DNA from: Ypsolopha sequella
Taxonomy: Eukaryota; Arthropoda; Insecta; Lepidoptera; Ypsolophidae
Direction of reading: 5' to 3'
Assembly: GCA_934047225.1 (NCBI GenBank)
Contig: OW203993.1
Span: 27,852,069 to 27,916,068, forward strand
DNA length: 64,000 bases
The notes beneath the pieces were generated by a model, which saw nothing but the letters and a program-made list of their open reading frames with translations, ran no database searches and had not been told where the DNA came from. A program made the translations under genes and the position numbers. Below are positions 31,560 to 41,560 of this stretch, in pieces (the stretch's first letter is position 1; every line of letters begins with the position of its first letter).

Positions 31560-32035
31560 CTCACTTTACATTTTTTCATTAAGTGATTGAATAATTGTCT
31601 CTAAATCAGCAGTCTTCTTTGTGAGCCGAGAATATTTTCGTTGTAAGTTTTTTAACTTTCTTCTGCGTCTTTCTGCTTTCTGTATCGCCTAATCAACTTA
31701 TTCGCTTCAACAAGTTCAGAATTACCATCATCATTTTCTGTTTGCGTCATACGACTGATTTTTGGTACAGATTCGTGAACCTGGAAGAACAGAAATATGG
31801 TTAGGCTCTGTACAAGTGTTACTTATGGTTTACAAAATATTTAATAACTGGCATAACTGCAAATTTACTACAACAATAACAGATGTCTTAACATGCCGAG
31901 AACAGGTAACGTACAAGCTATAATAAAAAACCACTGTTCCTCATCAATATTTACAGCTGCAGTTGATATTGACGCTTGGGTATCCACGTATTTTCTAGGA
32001 AGTTTTCTTTTTCTGGGTAATTTCTGAAAATAAAC
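31560..32035 (-). pseudogene. THAP-protein-like fragment with coiled coil
   Basis: Two exon-like pieces have plausible acceptors (TTTTCAG near 32030, TTCTTCCAG near 31780). The first encodes LPRKRKLPRKYVDTQASIST. The second contains VHESVPKISRMTQTENDDG and, after a frameshift, a basic coiled coil RRRRKLKNLQRKYSRLTKKT, then ADLETIIQSLNEKM. Coiled coils of this kind follow the zinc finger in THAP-domain proteins and P-element-like transposases. The THAP finger itself is not seen. Confidence 0.4.
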
Positions 32036-32575
32036 GGTTTTCGGTTAAATCATTACAAGTTTTATGGTAAATTTGATTTTTCGTATTTTTATGAGACCGA
32101 AAATGATTGAAAAGTGTCCATTATTTTAAAAAGATCATCTTTTTAATACTTTAGCATAATTTCTATACAGGTAACTTGGAAATTTTGCACTTCCTGTATT
32201 GCACGACGAAACAATATAAATTTGAAAATATTGTCGGCACGGCATACGATTGTAGAGTTTTACGCCCATATAAATATAAAGTATTAAAGTATTTTAAATA
32301 AACTATTAAAATTATAGTGCAAAGTATTAATTTTTATGCCCGGCCTCTTATATTGGGAAACGTTATTTTTATAGATCATTTATATTTTACATATACTCGT
32401 ATCCCTACAAAATTGTCAACACTCTACTAAAGAAGAATATTAGTTATCGATATACTTAATAAAATCAGACTACAACACTATAAAGTATCTCATATCTTTA
32501 AAATCCTGACTAGCTTTTGTTTTTATAGAGTTTAAGTTATGAACACCTGCTTTTATTTGAATTTATCGATATCAT
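32036..32575. other. AT-rich spacer with no recognised feature
   Basis: No open frame above background, no inverted ends. A small AT-repeat and several poly(A) signals only. Confidence 0.4.
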
Positions 32576-32960
32576 CATATATATAAAAAGAGAAGTCCTG
32601 ACTGACTCACTCACTCATTCCCTGACTCATCAACGCACAGCCCAAACCCTTGGACCTAGAAAGCCGAAATTTCGAACAGGGCTTTCCTTTGTAATGTAGA
32701 CAAGGAATAAGAAAGGATTTTTCGAAATTCTACCTCTAAGGGGGTGAAACGGGGGTCCAAAGTTTGTATGGGGAAACAAGATTAGTTAAGACTATTTTAG
32801 TCGAGACTTCACAGAAGTACTTCTATCCATAAATGAGTAAACATGTGTTTCAGTTTTTTTCAGAATTCAACCCCTAAAAGAGGGAAATGGACAAAGTCTG
32901 AAAATCAACATGGGTATTGTTTGTATGATTTACCGGGTCGCTGATTACGAAAACAACAAC
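32576..32960 (+). repeat. Dispersed non-coding repeat
   Basis: The sequence from ATATATAAAAAGAGAAGTCC through TCATCAACGCACAGCCCAAA and GGGGGTGAAACGGGGGTCC resembles a short repeat family I have seen spread through arthropod genomes. It has no coding potential. I cannot place it in a class. Confidence 0.45.
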
Positions 32961-33039
32961 GATTTCTAAATCCAACGTGGTGGATGTGAAATACCATCAT
33001 CCCCTGTTGGGGTGCGATGGGCTTGAAATGTTGAAATGT

Positions 33040-33380
33040 GTAAACATCAATATGAGGCTGAAAGTCAGGTTTGAGATGCAGGATCCCTGAGCGACACCCA
33101 TGTCCAGACTCCTTGACTCCGATCTAAGTGCACCCGCGGAAGCCACGACCGTCTGCTGTCTGTCCCTCATGAAGTCAGCCATGTGTGCCAAGGCCGGCCC
33201 ACGCATCCCGTAGTACTCCAGCTTCATCTCAAGGAGACGATGATCACATACATCGAAAGCACGCGACAGATCACAGCTTAGTAGTGCGACCTGCAGGCCG
33301 GCTTCACGCGCGCTTAGTACCTGCCACACTAGCTCTCGAGCTAGGTCAGTTGTCGAGTGTCCTGGTCTATACGCGAATTA
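33040..33380 (-). pseudogene. LINE reverse transcriptase fragment
   Basis: The minus strand encodes FAYRPGHSTTDLARELVWQV, then LLSCDLSRAFDVCDHRLL (RT motif A) and SLDMGVAQGSCISNL (motif B). The YxDD box is missing, since the frame is lost at about 33040. The left neighbour is a dispersed repeat, the right an LTR fragment. Confidence 0.8.
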
Positions 33381-33463
33381 GAATAGACAACAGCGGAGGA
33401 TCTAAAAAAAATGTCTATTTGATTTTAAAACACTTTAATGAAAGTAAAGACTATAGCTAGGGT

Positions 33464-33600
33464 ATGGTACAATCGCGTTCAGAGTTATGGTAGACACGCA
33501 CACAGGTACACTTTATGCACACATACGCACACTTCATCCACACATAAGCAGATCGTCGTGTCGTATGAACCGGCTCTCTTTCAATAATATATCTAAAGCG
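33464..33600 (+). repeat. Gypsy LTR fragment related to 39240-39415
   Basis: TACAATCGCGTTCAGAGTTA, GTAGACACGCACACA and GAACCGGCTCTCTTTCA match, with differences, the reverse complement of about 39255-39415. It is therefore a diverged second LTR copy in the opposite orientation. It abuts the left end of the Ginger-type transposon. Confidence 0.65.
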
Positions 33601-33650
33601 GTTGCAGAAATTGAATAATCTAGGGATAATTTATATACTCGTATTATATA

Positions 33651-33732
33651 TGTCGCAGGCAATTTGTATGATTCTGCATTATACATAATGCGTCGGCACT
33701 TTAAAAAACTTTGCAGTTATGTATAATGCCGA
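33651..33732 (+). repeat. Left terminal inverted repeat (82 bp)
   Basis: Identical to the reverse complement of 36447-36528. Inside it, GCATTATACATAATGC and GCAGTTATGTATAATGC are near-palindromic and partly inverted copies of each other, a likely pair of transposase binding sites (inference). Confidence 0.95.
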
Positions 33733-34258
33733 ATACTTTTTCAAGTGATATGGTTTTGCTGTTGATTATACTCGTAATTGTAGGGTGACCATAATGAAAA
33801 TAATGGTTGGTAAAATCAAATCAGTCTTTAATCATCGAATTAAAAATTGGCTTAGTTATCTAAAGTAAAACAAATTTAAAATATGTAGTTAGAAAACAGT
33901 ACTATACTTATTAATATGTTAAAGCATAGGTCAAACTTTAATTAAAAAAAATAACATATTCGTTAATTATAAGGTACTTAAAATAAGATTGCAATAAGTT
34001 TTTTTCATTTTACGAGAAAGTAAAAAAAATGAAAACATTTCGCATGAGTTGCACATGAGTTTAACGTTAACTTTAACCATTTTATATGACTGTCACTGTC
34101 TTTTTCTTTCTGACTGTAAGTGACAACTATACCAAATTGACAAAGTTACACGTTTACGTTAAAGTTAGATGGTGCAACTTAGGCTTAAAGACTAAAAATC
34201 AAAAGTAAGAACAGATTTCAATACAAGAAGTAGCAAAATAATACTTAGTAGTAATCAC

Positions 34259-36299
34259 TTATTTATTTGCGCATGTCAAACTTGAGTGACATTTTGATCC
34301 ACAAAGAACATTTTTTTTAAAACATGCGCAACGGTTATTTTGGCACTGTTTTTTAGCAGGCTTGCACAAACATTTACTAAACCCCTGTCCACCAAATAAA
34401 GATTCTTTGGAAACTGCCTCTCTCAATGATATAATGTTCTGAGGGATTTCTTCTAGGGCTTTCTTTGATGATATTTGTAATTCTTGTCGTGAAAACCAGT
34501 TTTTGATAACTCCACTACTCATGCCAATTTGGTAAACCCCATGTCTCTTATCCAATATTTTGCCTGTTATATTTTTAGCATCATTTTGGAACATTCAAAA
34601 AAATGCTATCACCTACATCGAGTGCTGGGAGTTTCTTAGCCGTGTCACTAATCATTCTTTCTGCAGCTTGTTTCACGCCTTGATGTGATTTATTCCTTTC
34701 TGATTGGATGTCTTGTTCTCGTTGACATAGAAGACATAGAACACTTGATCCATAACCTTCATTACCATTTGGTACTCCGCAAATAGTATGAACTGGTCTA
34801 AGACATGAATAGCATTGGTGAGCTCCACTAGTAACATCTTTGCATACAGCGCATCTCATATCAGCGTTAAAGGCAAAATCATCACTCGACTCTTGCATCT
34901 CAATGGAATTTGGCAGAATTAAGTTTTCATTGGCGGGTTTTGATAAGCCACTTGGCAATTGAATTGAAGTGCAGTTATTTGTACTATTATTTGAAAAAGG
35001 GTCATGGTATATTTGTACAGGCGGCGCTATTAACTCGTTAGATAATATTTTGACAGAATCTGATGCGACTTGTGTAAAATTGTCGTGAGAATCATCTGGT
35101 GGAGGTTCGGTTTGGTCTGAAAACTCGTGTACTTCAACGACTTCACCAATATCAGGCAACTCCGGAACATCCGGATCATGCACCTGTCTTCCATCACAAA
35201 TAACTTGCAATTCTTGTTCAGTTGTGATATGCTGAAGAACCCCGTGTGGAATTACAGAACTTTTAAAACCAGATTTTGGTTCACAGCCAAAAAGAGCACG
35301 ATAAGGCGACCTTCCTATAATTCGATGGAATGATGTATTTTTACTATACTGCACGAAGAAGCAGCCCATCGCCCATTTGATTATCTTGCATCCAAGCCCT
35401 AAGCATATTTTCAACGTCTTGATTACTTCGTTCAACACTTCCCTGGGTCTCTGGGTGTCGCGGAGTGCCATGTATTATTTTGCATTCAGGCCACATTTTT
35501 ACCATCTCTTCGATGATGTTCGCAGTAAATTCTCTGCCATTGTCGCTCTGAAGTATGTTTGGTGCACCGAATTCTAAAAATATTTTAAGAAGCTCAGTAG
35601 TAACTTCATTTGCTTTCTTTGAATGGAGTGGTCTTAGATGTATAACCTTAGTGTTGTGATCTTGGTAGTTAAGCAGCCATTTAAATTCACCATCTGGTGC
35701 TGACTGTAGGTCTATAAGATCTACTTGACCCCGCTCATTAAAATCTCTAGGTATAATTGGTTTTGTTACAATACCTTTCTTGGGTATATTTGGTTTGGAT
35801 TCGCAGATGGGACACAATGATACGAATAAGTCTATTGCCATTCTCACAATTATAAATCAATTTTTAAGTTGGTACTGAATTTTATCTCGACCACCATGCC
35901 CACTATCTCTATGAATATGTAACAGTATGTCGTAATACTCTTCCAAAGGTATTACACGAACTGTTGGACTCTCAGGGCTATTTTTCTTTAGAATAAGATA
36001 GTCTGCCTGGCCAATACTCATTACGTCATACTTTTTATACCAGTAATATTCTGCAGGAGTCCTCCGAGCGCCGGAACTGATGGTCACCTTAGCATTTTTT
36101 ACGTGCTGGATAACCTCAAAAACTTTGTCAGTTGTCCAAGGCTTTTTCACTGATCCCGTTTGAGAGTCGTAGATTTTTTTAGCTCACTGTAGTAAATGTC
36201 TTTAAAATCACTCTTTTGCTGTGTAATTTCTTTTGTACAGTCAGAATTTGCAGCTTTATCAATATTATTAGCCGACACGAAATCACTACCGGACGCCAT
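34259..36299 (-). pseudogene. Ginger-type transposase (integrase-like DDE) with Cys-rich C-terminus
   Basis: From ATG at 36299 (MASGSDFVSANNIDKAAN) the order is as follows. An N-terminal helical part ends in the H2C2-like region (IHRDSGHGGRDKIQYQL, CPICESK). The DDE core has RGQVDLIDLQSAPDG, ILQSDNGREFTANI and HPETQGSVERSNQD. Next comes the GRSPYRALFGCEPKSG block. Then two extra modules follow: a Cys/His finger (MRCAVCKDVTSGAHQCYSC) and a Cys-rich end (CLCKPAKKQCQNNRCAC). The breaks are an in-frame TGA at 35857-35859, a frameshift near 35345-35470 and one near 34583. This family is known from KRBA2-like genes. The element is dead but recent. Confidence 0.85.
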
Positions 36300-36446
36300 T
36301 TTGCTTGTTTTGACCAGCAGCGACGCCCGTGGCCAGAAATAGAACTAAATTCATCAATTTGCCGTGGCATTATGTAAACAGCGGTTCGAATGATTAGAAC
36401 ATGTTACGGCATAACAAAAAAAGTCAAGGCATTTTTCAATTTGCCT

Positions 36447-36528
36447 TCGGCATTATACATAACTGCAAAGTTTTTTAAAGTGCCGACGCATTATGTATAA
36501 TGCAGAATCATACAAATTGCCTGCGACA
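36447..36528 (-). repeat. Right terminal inverted repeat (82 bp)
   Basis: Exact reverse complement of the left repeat. The inner side continues into different sequence on each end, so the repeat boundary is sharp. Confidence 0.95.
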
Positions 36529-36639
36529 TATACATTATTATGCTTTATAGTAAGCTCAAAATGCAATAATATAGGGCAGAACTTAGGTGACGCGTTTATA
36601 ACAAACATAACACTACCTTAATTTCGCCCTCACTATCAG

Positions 36640-36720
36640 AACTCAAATAGCACAGTGGTTTTTAAAGCTACACTACAGAAACACTAAGAATGATGGTTCG
36701 AATCCCAGCCGCGGAGACTT
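36640..36720 (+). ncRNA. Possible tRNA-like relic
   Basis: GGTTCGAATCC at 36695-36705 matches a pol III B box, with a weak A-box-like AGCACAGTGG about 45 bp upstream. No cloverleaf can be folded with confidence. It may be a SINE head or chance. Confidence 0.25.
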
Positions 36721-36949
36721 TTTTTTAGATGTTTCTATTTTATTGAAATCAAAGAAATAATATGAGTTTGCCCAAACGGATATCGCAACACTTGATTGAA
36801 GAAGTGCGAGTCTGTTGCGGGTAGATGAAATTATAATTGAAGATTTTAGATATTACCCTGCTATACTCAGTTATAGCTAGTCTTTCCGACACTACAACAG
36901 TTGTTATTTTGTGATTTCCGACTCCGATACGTTTTTTGGTTTTTCTTAG

Positions 36950-37060
36950 TAAAATATCTAACTATCAGTTAACCGACTTGATGAAAGCTCGCATTATAGT
37001 TATGTTTGAGGACAATAATACGAGCAGACGTTCAATTTCAAACAGCTCCATTTACCGGTA
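36950..37060 (+). other. Probable first exon of the Tc1-type transposase
   Basis: The frame ATGAAAGCTCGC... encodes MKARIIVMFEDNNTSRRSIS, like the helix-turn-helix start of Tc1 transposases. It is followed at 37061 by GTAAGT after TTTACCG. The next open frame begins after a TTACACAG acceptor at about 37471. The phase of the join is not clean, so the exon structure is tentative. Confidence 0.35.
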
Positions 37061-37237
37061 AGTAAACACTAAATAAATCGCATTTTATGTTATTCATGCA
37101 TAACGTTTGTGTTGAGGTAATAAATACTTAGAAAAGAAGTGAGTAAATAATGTTTTCAATCCTTTTTTTCGCCTTTTATTGTTTTAGATAGATTATAGTA
37201 TATAGATAAAAACAGTATTTATTAGTTTCGAAATATA

Positions 37238-37264
37238 TTTCGGCCAACTTGTGGCCTTCGTCAG
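37238..37264 (-). ncRNA. Hammerhead-like motif (left arm)
   Basis: Minus strand: CTGACGA, A, stem GGCC with loop ACAAGTT and GGCC, then GAAATATATTTC. The palindromic TATA after GAAA resembles the tiny stem III of hammerheads that work as dimers. Stem I is not convincing. Confidence 0.4.
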
Positions 37265-37321
37265 TGACGAATAGTTACTAATAATTAATAATATTAATAA
37301 TAATTATTGACAATTATTCGA

Positions 37322-37348
37322 CTGACGACGGCAACAAGTTAGCCGAAA
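37322..37348 (+). ncRNA. Hammerhead-like motif (right arm)
   Basis: Plus strand: CTGACGA, C, stem GGC with loop AACAAGTTA and GCC, then GAAATATATTTCG. Stem II is shorter than in the left arm, so this copy is more decayed. Confidence 0.35.
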
Positions 37349-37460
37349 TATATTTCGAAACTAATAAATACTTTTTTATTTATATATTATAATCTATCTT
37401 AAACAATAAAAAAGAAGTGAAGATTTTACAAATATAATTTTTGCAAAACGTGTTTTTTTT

Positions 37461-38384
37461 TTGCTTACACAGATTAATACCGTTTGCCGGTGGGTAAAAC
37501 GTTATGAAGAGACAGGGAATATTCAACGCATTCGACCTGGCCCTGCACCTGTTATGTATACATCTGCATCGTCACGTCATCAAGCTATAATTGCTAGACA
37601 TACCCAGGATCCATTTACCAAAACACTTGCAACGGTCATAGAACACGATGTGTCATTATTAACAGTTTGCCGACACTTGCATGCTGATGGCATACATTGC
37701 TACAGACCGGCAAGAAAAATTGCAATGAAAGCTGACCACCGGGAACAAAGAGTGCGTTTTGCAGAGCAGTTCAACGGTTTTGATTGGGAAAATAAAGTGG
37801 TAATTTTTACCGACGAAAAGGTCTTTAAGTCTGATAAGGATGGCCGAAAAATTTTATGGCGAAGGGGAGGCGAGCGCTATAAAGAGATAAATGTTCTAGC
37901 AAACAGAGCGAGTGGTAAAATTATTCTTGGTTACTGGGGGTGGATGTCATCGATGGACGAACCCGGCGAACTGATCGAGATTGGTGGCCGGTTAACAGGC
38001 CAAAAGTATTTGGAAATATTGCGTGACTTCATGATGCCATCTGTGCGTGTAGCTTACCCAGACGAACACATTTATTTTGTGCATGACAACTGTGCAATTC
38101 ATCGCGCCGCGATGGTGAAACAATGGCTAGCTGCACAAAATGACGTCACAGTTATTAATTGGCCTTCCAAAAGCCCAGATTTAAACCCAATTGAAAATGT
38201 ATGTGGTCAAATGATTTTAAATTGGGATCCATCACAAGTAAGATCAAAAAATAACTTGGATGAATTGGTAACATTAACATGGGAGGCAATGCGTGAAAGT
38301 AATTTGTGTTGGAACATGGTGTCAGGTATGAATAGCCGACTTCAACAAGTAATCGAAAGTGGAGGTAGCCAATTTCGGTATTAA
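37461..38384 (+). CDS. Tc1/mariner-group transposase, DD35E
   Basis: The 307-residue open frame has no internal stop. The N-terminal part has a helix-turn-helix piece (INTVCRWVKRYEETGN, a GRPR-like RPGPAP). The catalytic residues are Asp118 (VIFTDEKVF), Asp209 (YFVHDNCAIHRA) and Glu245 (PDLNPIENVCG). I count 35 residues between the second Asp and Glu, against 34 in classic Tc1. The length fits a transposase of about 340 residues minus its first exon. No terminal inverted repeats could be confirmed. It is the most intact DNA-transposon gene in the window. Confidence 0.85.
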   Translation: MLTQINTVCRWVKRYEETGNIQRIRPGPAPVMYTSASSRHQAIIARHTQDPFTKTLATVIEHDVSLLTVCRHLHADGIHCYRPARKIAMKADHREQRVRFAEQFNGFDWENKVVIFTDEKVFKSDKDGRKILWRRGGERYKEINVLANRASGKIILGYWGWMSSMDEPGELIEIGGRLTGQKYLEILRDFMMPSVRVAYPDEHIYFVHDNCAIHRAAMVKQWLAAQNDVTVINWPSKSPDLNPIENVCGQMILNWDPSQVRSKNNLDELVTLTWEAMRESNLCWNMVSGMNSRLQQVIESGGSQFRY

Positions 38385-39090
38385 ACCTAAGCATTGGTAA
38401 TTTCATTGTTCTGTAAGAGTTTATTTCATTTGTTTTGTCCATTATGCAAAGATTATAATTTACCTTTAACGTGATCTTAAAATGCATGTGATGTTATTGT
38501 TAGTTACTTGGTAGCATGGAATTCAAAGCATTTTAAATCATTTTAATAATAGGTCTTTACATATGAAATTTCCAACAATTTTATAACAGATTCATGAGTT
38601 CATAATTTCTGTAATTAAATAGCTATTACACTAAAGACCTAATAAAGTAAAGACCTAATAATTGAAAAAATATGTCTGTGAGTAGGTTTTTGAAACCAGA
38701 ACATTGTTTAATGTACCGAAATATTTATTTGTTCATATAACAATTTGGTTTCAGCTAATTGATTCGAATCTGCTCCTCAACTGTAAATTATAGTAGGTAT
38801 ATATATATAAATATATATATAGAAAGATAAAAATTATATAAATTTACGGTGAAATATAATGGGAGTTTTATAATTTTAACATAATAAACAATATAAAAAA
38901 AGATAAATAAATAATATGATAACTGAACTGAGTTTATTTTTATTTCGTAGTATATTCAAACTTCTCTTTTTATATCAAATACAAACTAAATTTTAATATT
39001 TATAATTGATATTTAAAAAGAAAAAACATGATAAAAACATAGTTTATTGCATAATAAATTAAAAAATAAAACTTAGATACAAAAATTACG
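38385..39090. other. AT-rich region downstream of the Tc1 gene
   Basis: Contains a short inverted word (AGGTCTTTAC at 38552 against GTAAAGACCT at about 38645). Otherwise it is featureless AT-rich sequence, with AT dinucleotide runs near 38800. Confidence 0.4.
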
Positions 39091-39099
39091 CCCGTCTAA

Positions 39100-39522
39100 T
39101 GAGGATCGAACCAGAGACCCTCATGAAATATCTGATGTGACGACGACGCTTTAACCACATGGAAATTTTGAACCATAACATACGAGTATTTTGTGTGATT
39201 CTACACCAGCTATTTTAGAAAATAAATATAATTAAAATGAGGATGTCTAGTTATGAAGTGAAAGAGAACCGGTTTAAGCGCTGACATTAGTAGTGGTAGT
39301 GGCATACTACGTTGCGTTGGTGTACATGCGACAAATTATGACGACGGGCGTACTTATGTGTGCATGAAATGAGTATGTGTGCCTGTCTACGATAACTCTG
39401 AACGCGATTGTACATTGGCCGATGTCAGGAAACAAAATACGGCGAAAACAAAGTGACAATGGTTTTTATGTATAACATTGAATGTGTTTCGCAAAACAGT
39501 AAAGGGCTTATTCTAATATAAC
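39100..39522 (-). repeat. Gypsy 3' LTR, left end undefined
   Basis: On the minus strand a purine tract (AATAGGGGAGG) precedes TGTTATATTAGAATAAGCCC at 39522, the expected PPT and LTR start. The LTR continues past 39255, where it matches the fragment at 33464-33600. A tRNA-like B box (GGTTCGATCC, minus strand, near 39110) lies near or within its far end, so the exact end is unclear. Confidence 0.6.
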
Positions 39523-41560
39523 ACCTCCCCTATTAGTCTAGCATCTAATTGCAAAGTTTATAGCAAATGGTGCGGTCTTCATTTCCGATGATTGGTTCGG
39601 CTGCTCGGTCGGTTTACTTTCTGGTTTCTCGGAACGTTGTTGACATCGTAGTCGATAATACATATAGCAGTACAGTTACGCCGAAAAGTGCAATTAAGTA
39701 GAGTGGTATCGTTGTGTGGTAAATTGTTGATGTCTGCAGCTTGTCTGTTTCGATTGTTGGTTCCATAGAAATACGTTACTCAACTGAATTTAAGTTACTT
39801 AAGTTCACTGAGTTTAATTTCAGAATACTTGATTGTCTTGGAGTTGATGGTTTCAAAGGCAGGGACGTAATTTTCAGCGGCTGACCTCGAAGTTTGTTGT
39901 TAATTAACCGTGATGGGTGCTGAAATTCAGTAATGATTTCACTATATTTGGAGCGGTACAATCGTCGAGTAGGTATGCTTGGGCATACTTGGAAGATGAG
40001 TTAACAATTGTTAAGTACTTTTCTTTTTCAATAGTGAATGTGTCAGCATGTAATATTTCGAAAGATTTTGTCGGCGGTGGTACTACTCGGAATTGGGGCC
40101 GATTTGGGTTTCTTTCATATTTTGCGCAACCACATATGTTGCACTCATTTATGTACTTGAAAATACTTTCGCGCATTTTTGGCCAAAAACATCTTTGCGA
40201 AAGAGCTAACATCATTTCAGATATGCCACGATGGTTTGTTTTACCTTCGTGGTATTTCCGAATAATATCTTGTTGATTGAGATATCCTTGAATGTTTTCT
40301 ATTTCAGATTTAACAAGAGTTAATTTCATAGCGGAGTTTTTGAACGTCTTTTGTATTATGGGGACGATAGAGTACATTCGGTCTAGGGGTTGAACTAGTA
40401 TAGCAGTGCGTAATTTTGGGTCGGTATGTTTTTTTATCGCTTCTATCAAATCATTTTCTAGGGTGTCTTCATTTAGCTCAATGTAAGTCTTTATATGAGA
40501 GTCAAATGGTTTTGCCACTGTAGCCCTAGTACGTGGAGACCGGTTAGTTATATTAAGAACTAACTGTCTATATGTTGCACTCATTTATGTACTTGAAAAT
40601 ACTTTCGCGCATTTTTGGCCAAAAACATCTTTGCGAAAGAGCTAACATCATTTCAGATATGCCACGATGGTTTGTTTTACCTTCGTGGTATTTCCGAATA
40701 ATATCTTGTTGATTGAGATATCCTTGAATGTTTTCTATTTCAGATTTAACAAGAGTTAATTTCATAGCGGAGTTTTTGATCGTCTTTTGTATTATGGGGA
40801 CGATAGAGTACATTCGGTCTAGGGGTTGAACTAGTATAGCGGTGCGTAATTTTGGGTCGGTATGTTTTTTTATCGCTTCTATCAAATCATTTTCTAGGGT
40901 GTCTTCATTTGAATTTCTAGGATAGGATTTTCTAGGCTTGTATGTCTTGTTGCCGTCTGTGCGTCGTCATCAACTATCTGGATTGGGGTTTCAGAAGCGT
41001 TTGCAATAATAGAGTATTCTTTATTGTAAATTTCAATACGTGACAAAGCGTCAGCATTTTGATTAGCTTTACCTTTTTTATAGTGAAGCGTGTAGTTATA
41101 ATCCGCTAGGCTAAGTTGCCATCTAGTAAGCCTGGAATTTGTTATAGGATTTGTCGTTGCAGTTGTCGTAAGGGGTTTATGGTCCGTAAATATTTTAAAC
41201 TTTCGGCCGAATAGATATGGACGGAAGTACTTAGTAGACCAAACAATGGCGAGTAATTCTTTATCGGTTGTAGAGTAATTAGTTTCACTACTGTTTAACG
41301 TACTCGAAGCCGTTCTCTATGGGTTTGTCCGCGCTAATTGGACCCTGAGACGAAATTCCAGAAACCGCGAAATTTGAAGCGTCAGTTGTCAAATCGGGGT
41401 ACTGTAGTATCGGATCATTTAATAAGAGGGTTTTACAGTGATTAAAGCATTTAGTGTATTTGTATATGTTTTGTATGTTTAAATTGTTAATATTGACTAG
41501 TTTTTTGTAATTTCTCTTGATGCTAATGTTTTCTGATAATGCTGTGTTCACCTGTCATTG
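39523..41560 (-). pseudogene. Gypsy pol 3' portion: RNase H and integrase, with possible env tail
   Basis: On the minus strand, 41551-40920 in broken frames encodes the RNase H part (LTTDASNFAVSG, DHKPL-type region, LTRWQLSLADYNYTLHYK, NQNADALSR). Integrase follows: YHEGKTNHRGISEMM, the H2C2 finger YINECNICGCAKYERNP and the catalytic ILHADTFTIEKEKYL. The core breaks off at about 39905. Further down, 39770-39610 encodes a membrane-spanning stretch (IYHTTIPLYLIALFGVTVLL), possibly the tail of an env protein as in errantiviruses. A large deletion lies between. A 340-bp part of integrase is present twice. Confidence 0.8.
40135..40910. repeat. Direct duplication of 340 bp in gypsy integrase
   Basis: 40135-40474 and 40571-40910 are near-identical at an offset of 436 bp, with only a few base differences (for example GAACGTC versus GATCGTC). 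The 96 bp between them belongs to the first copy's upstream coding. The repeat puts the N-terminal integrase part in twice. Confidence 0.9.

Larger units (their letters stand above)
33651..36528 (-). mobile_element. Ginger-type DNA transposon with perfect terminal repeats
   Basis: The terminal inverted repeats 33651-33732 and 36447-36528 are 82 bp and identical. The ends read TGTCGCAGG...CCTGCGACA, flanked by TATA on both sides (33647-33650, 36529-36532). The 2,878-bp element carries one transposase locus on the minus strand. TGT...ACA ends and a 4-bp duplication agree with Ginger elements, whose transposase is related to gypsy integrase. Confidence 0.9.
37173..37412. mobile_element. Palindromic element with two divergent hammerhead-like motifs
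   Basis: The arms 37173-37264 and 37322-37412 are inverted copies: GTTTTAGATAGATTATAGTA against its diverged complement, and GTATTTATTAGTTTCGAAAT on the left repeated on the right. The AT-rich spacer is about 57 bp. Each arm has CTGACGA, a GC stem and GAAA (see the two motif entries). It lies in what looks like an intron of the Tc1-type transposase gene. Confidence 0.75.

Noticed and set aside
39110..39180. tRNA gene within the gypsy LTR region
   Set aside because: Only a B-box-like word and a few paired bases are present; no cloverleaf can be built.
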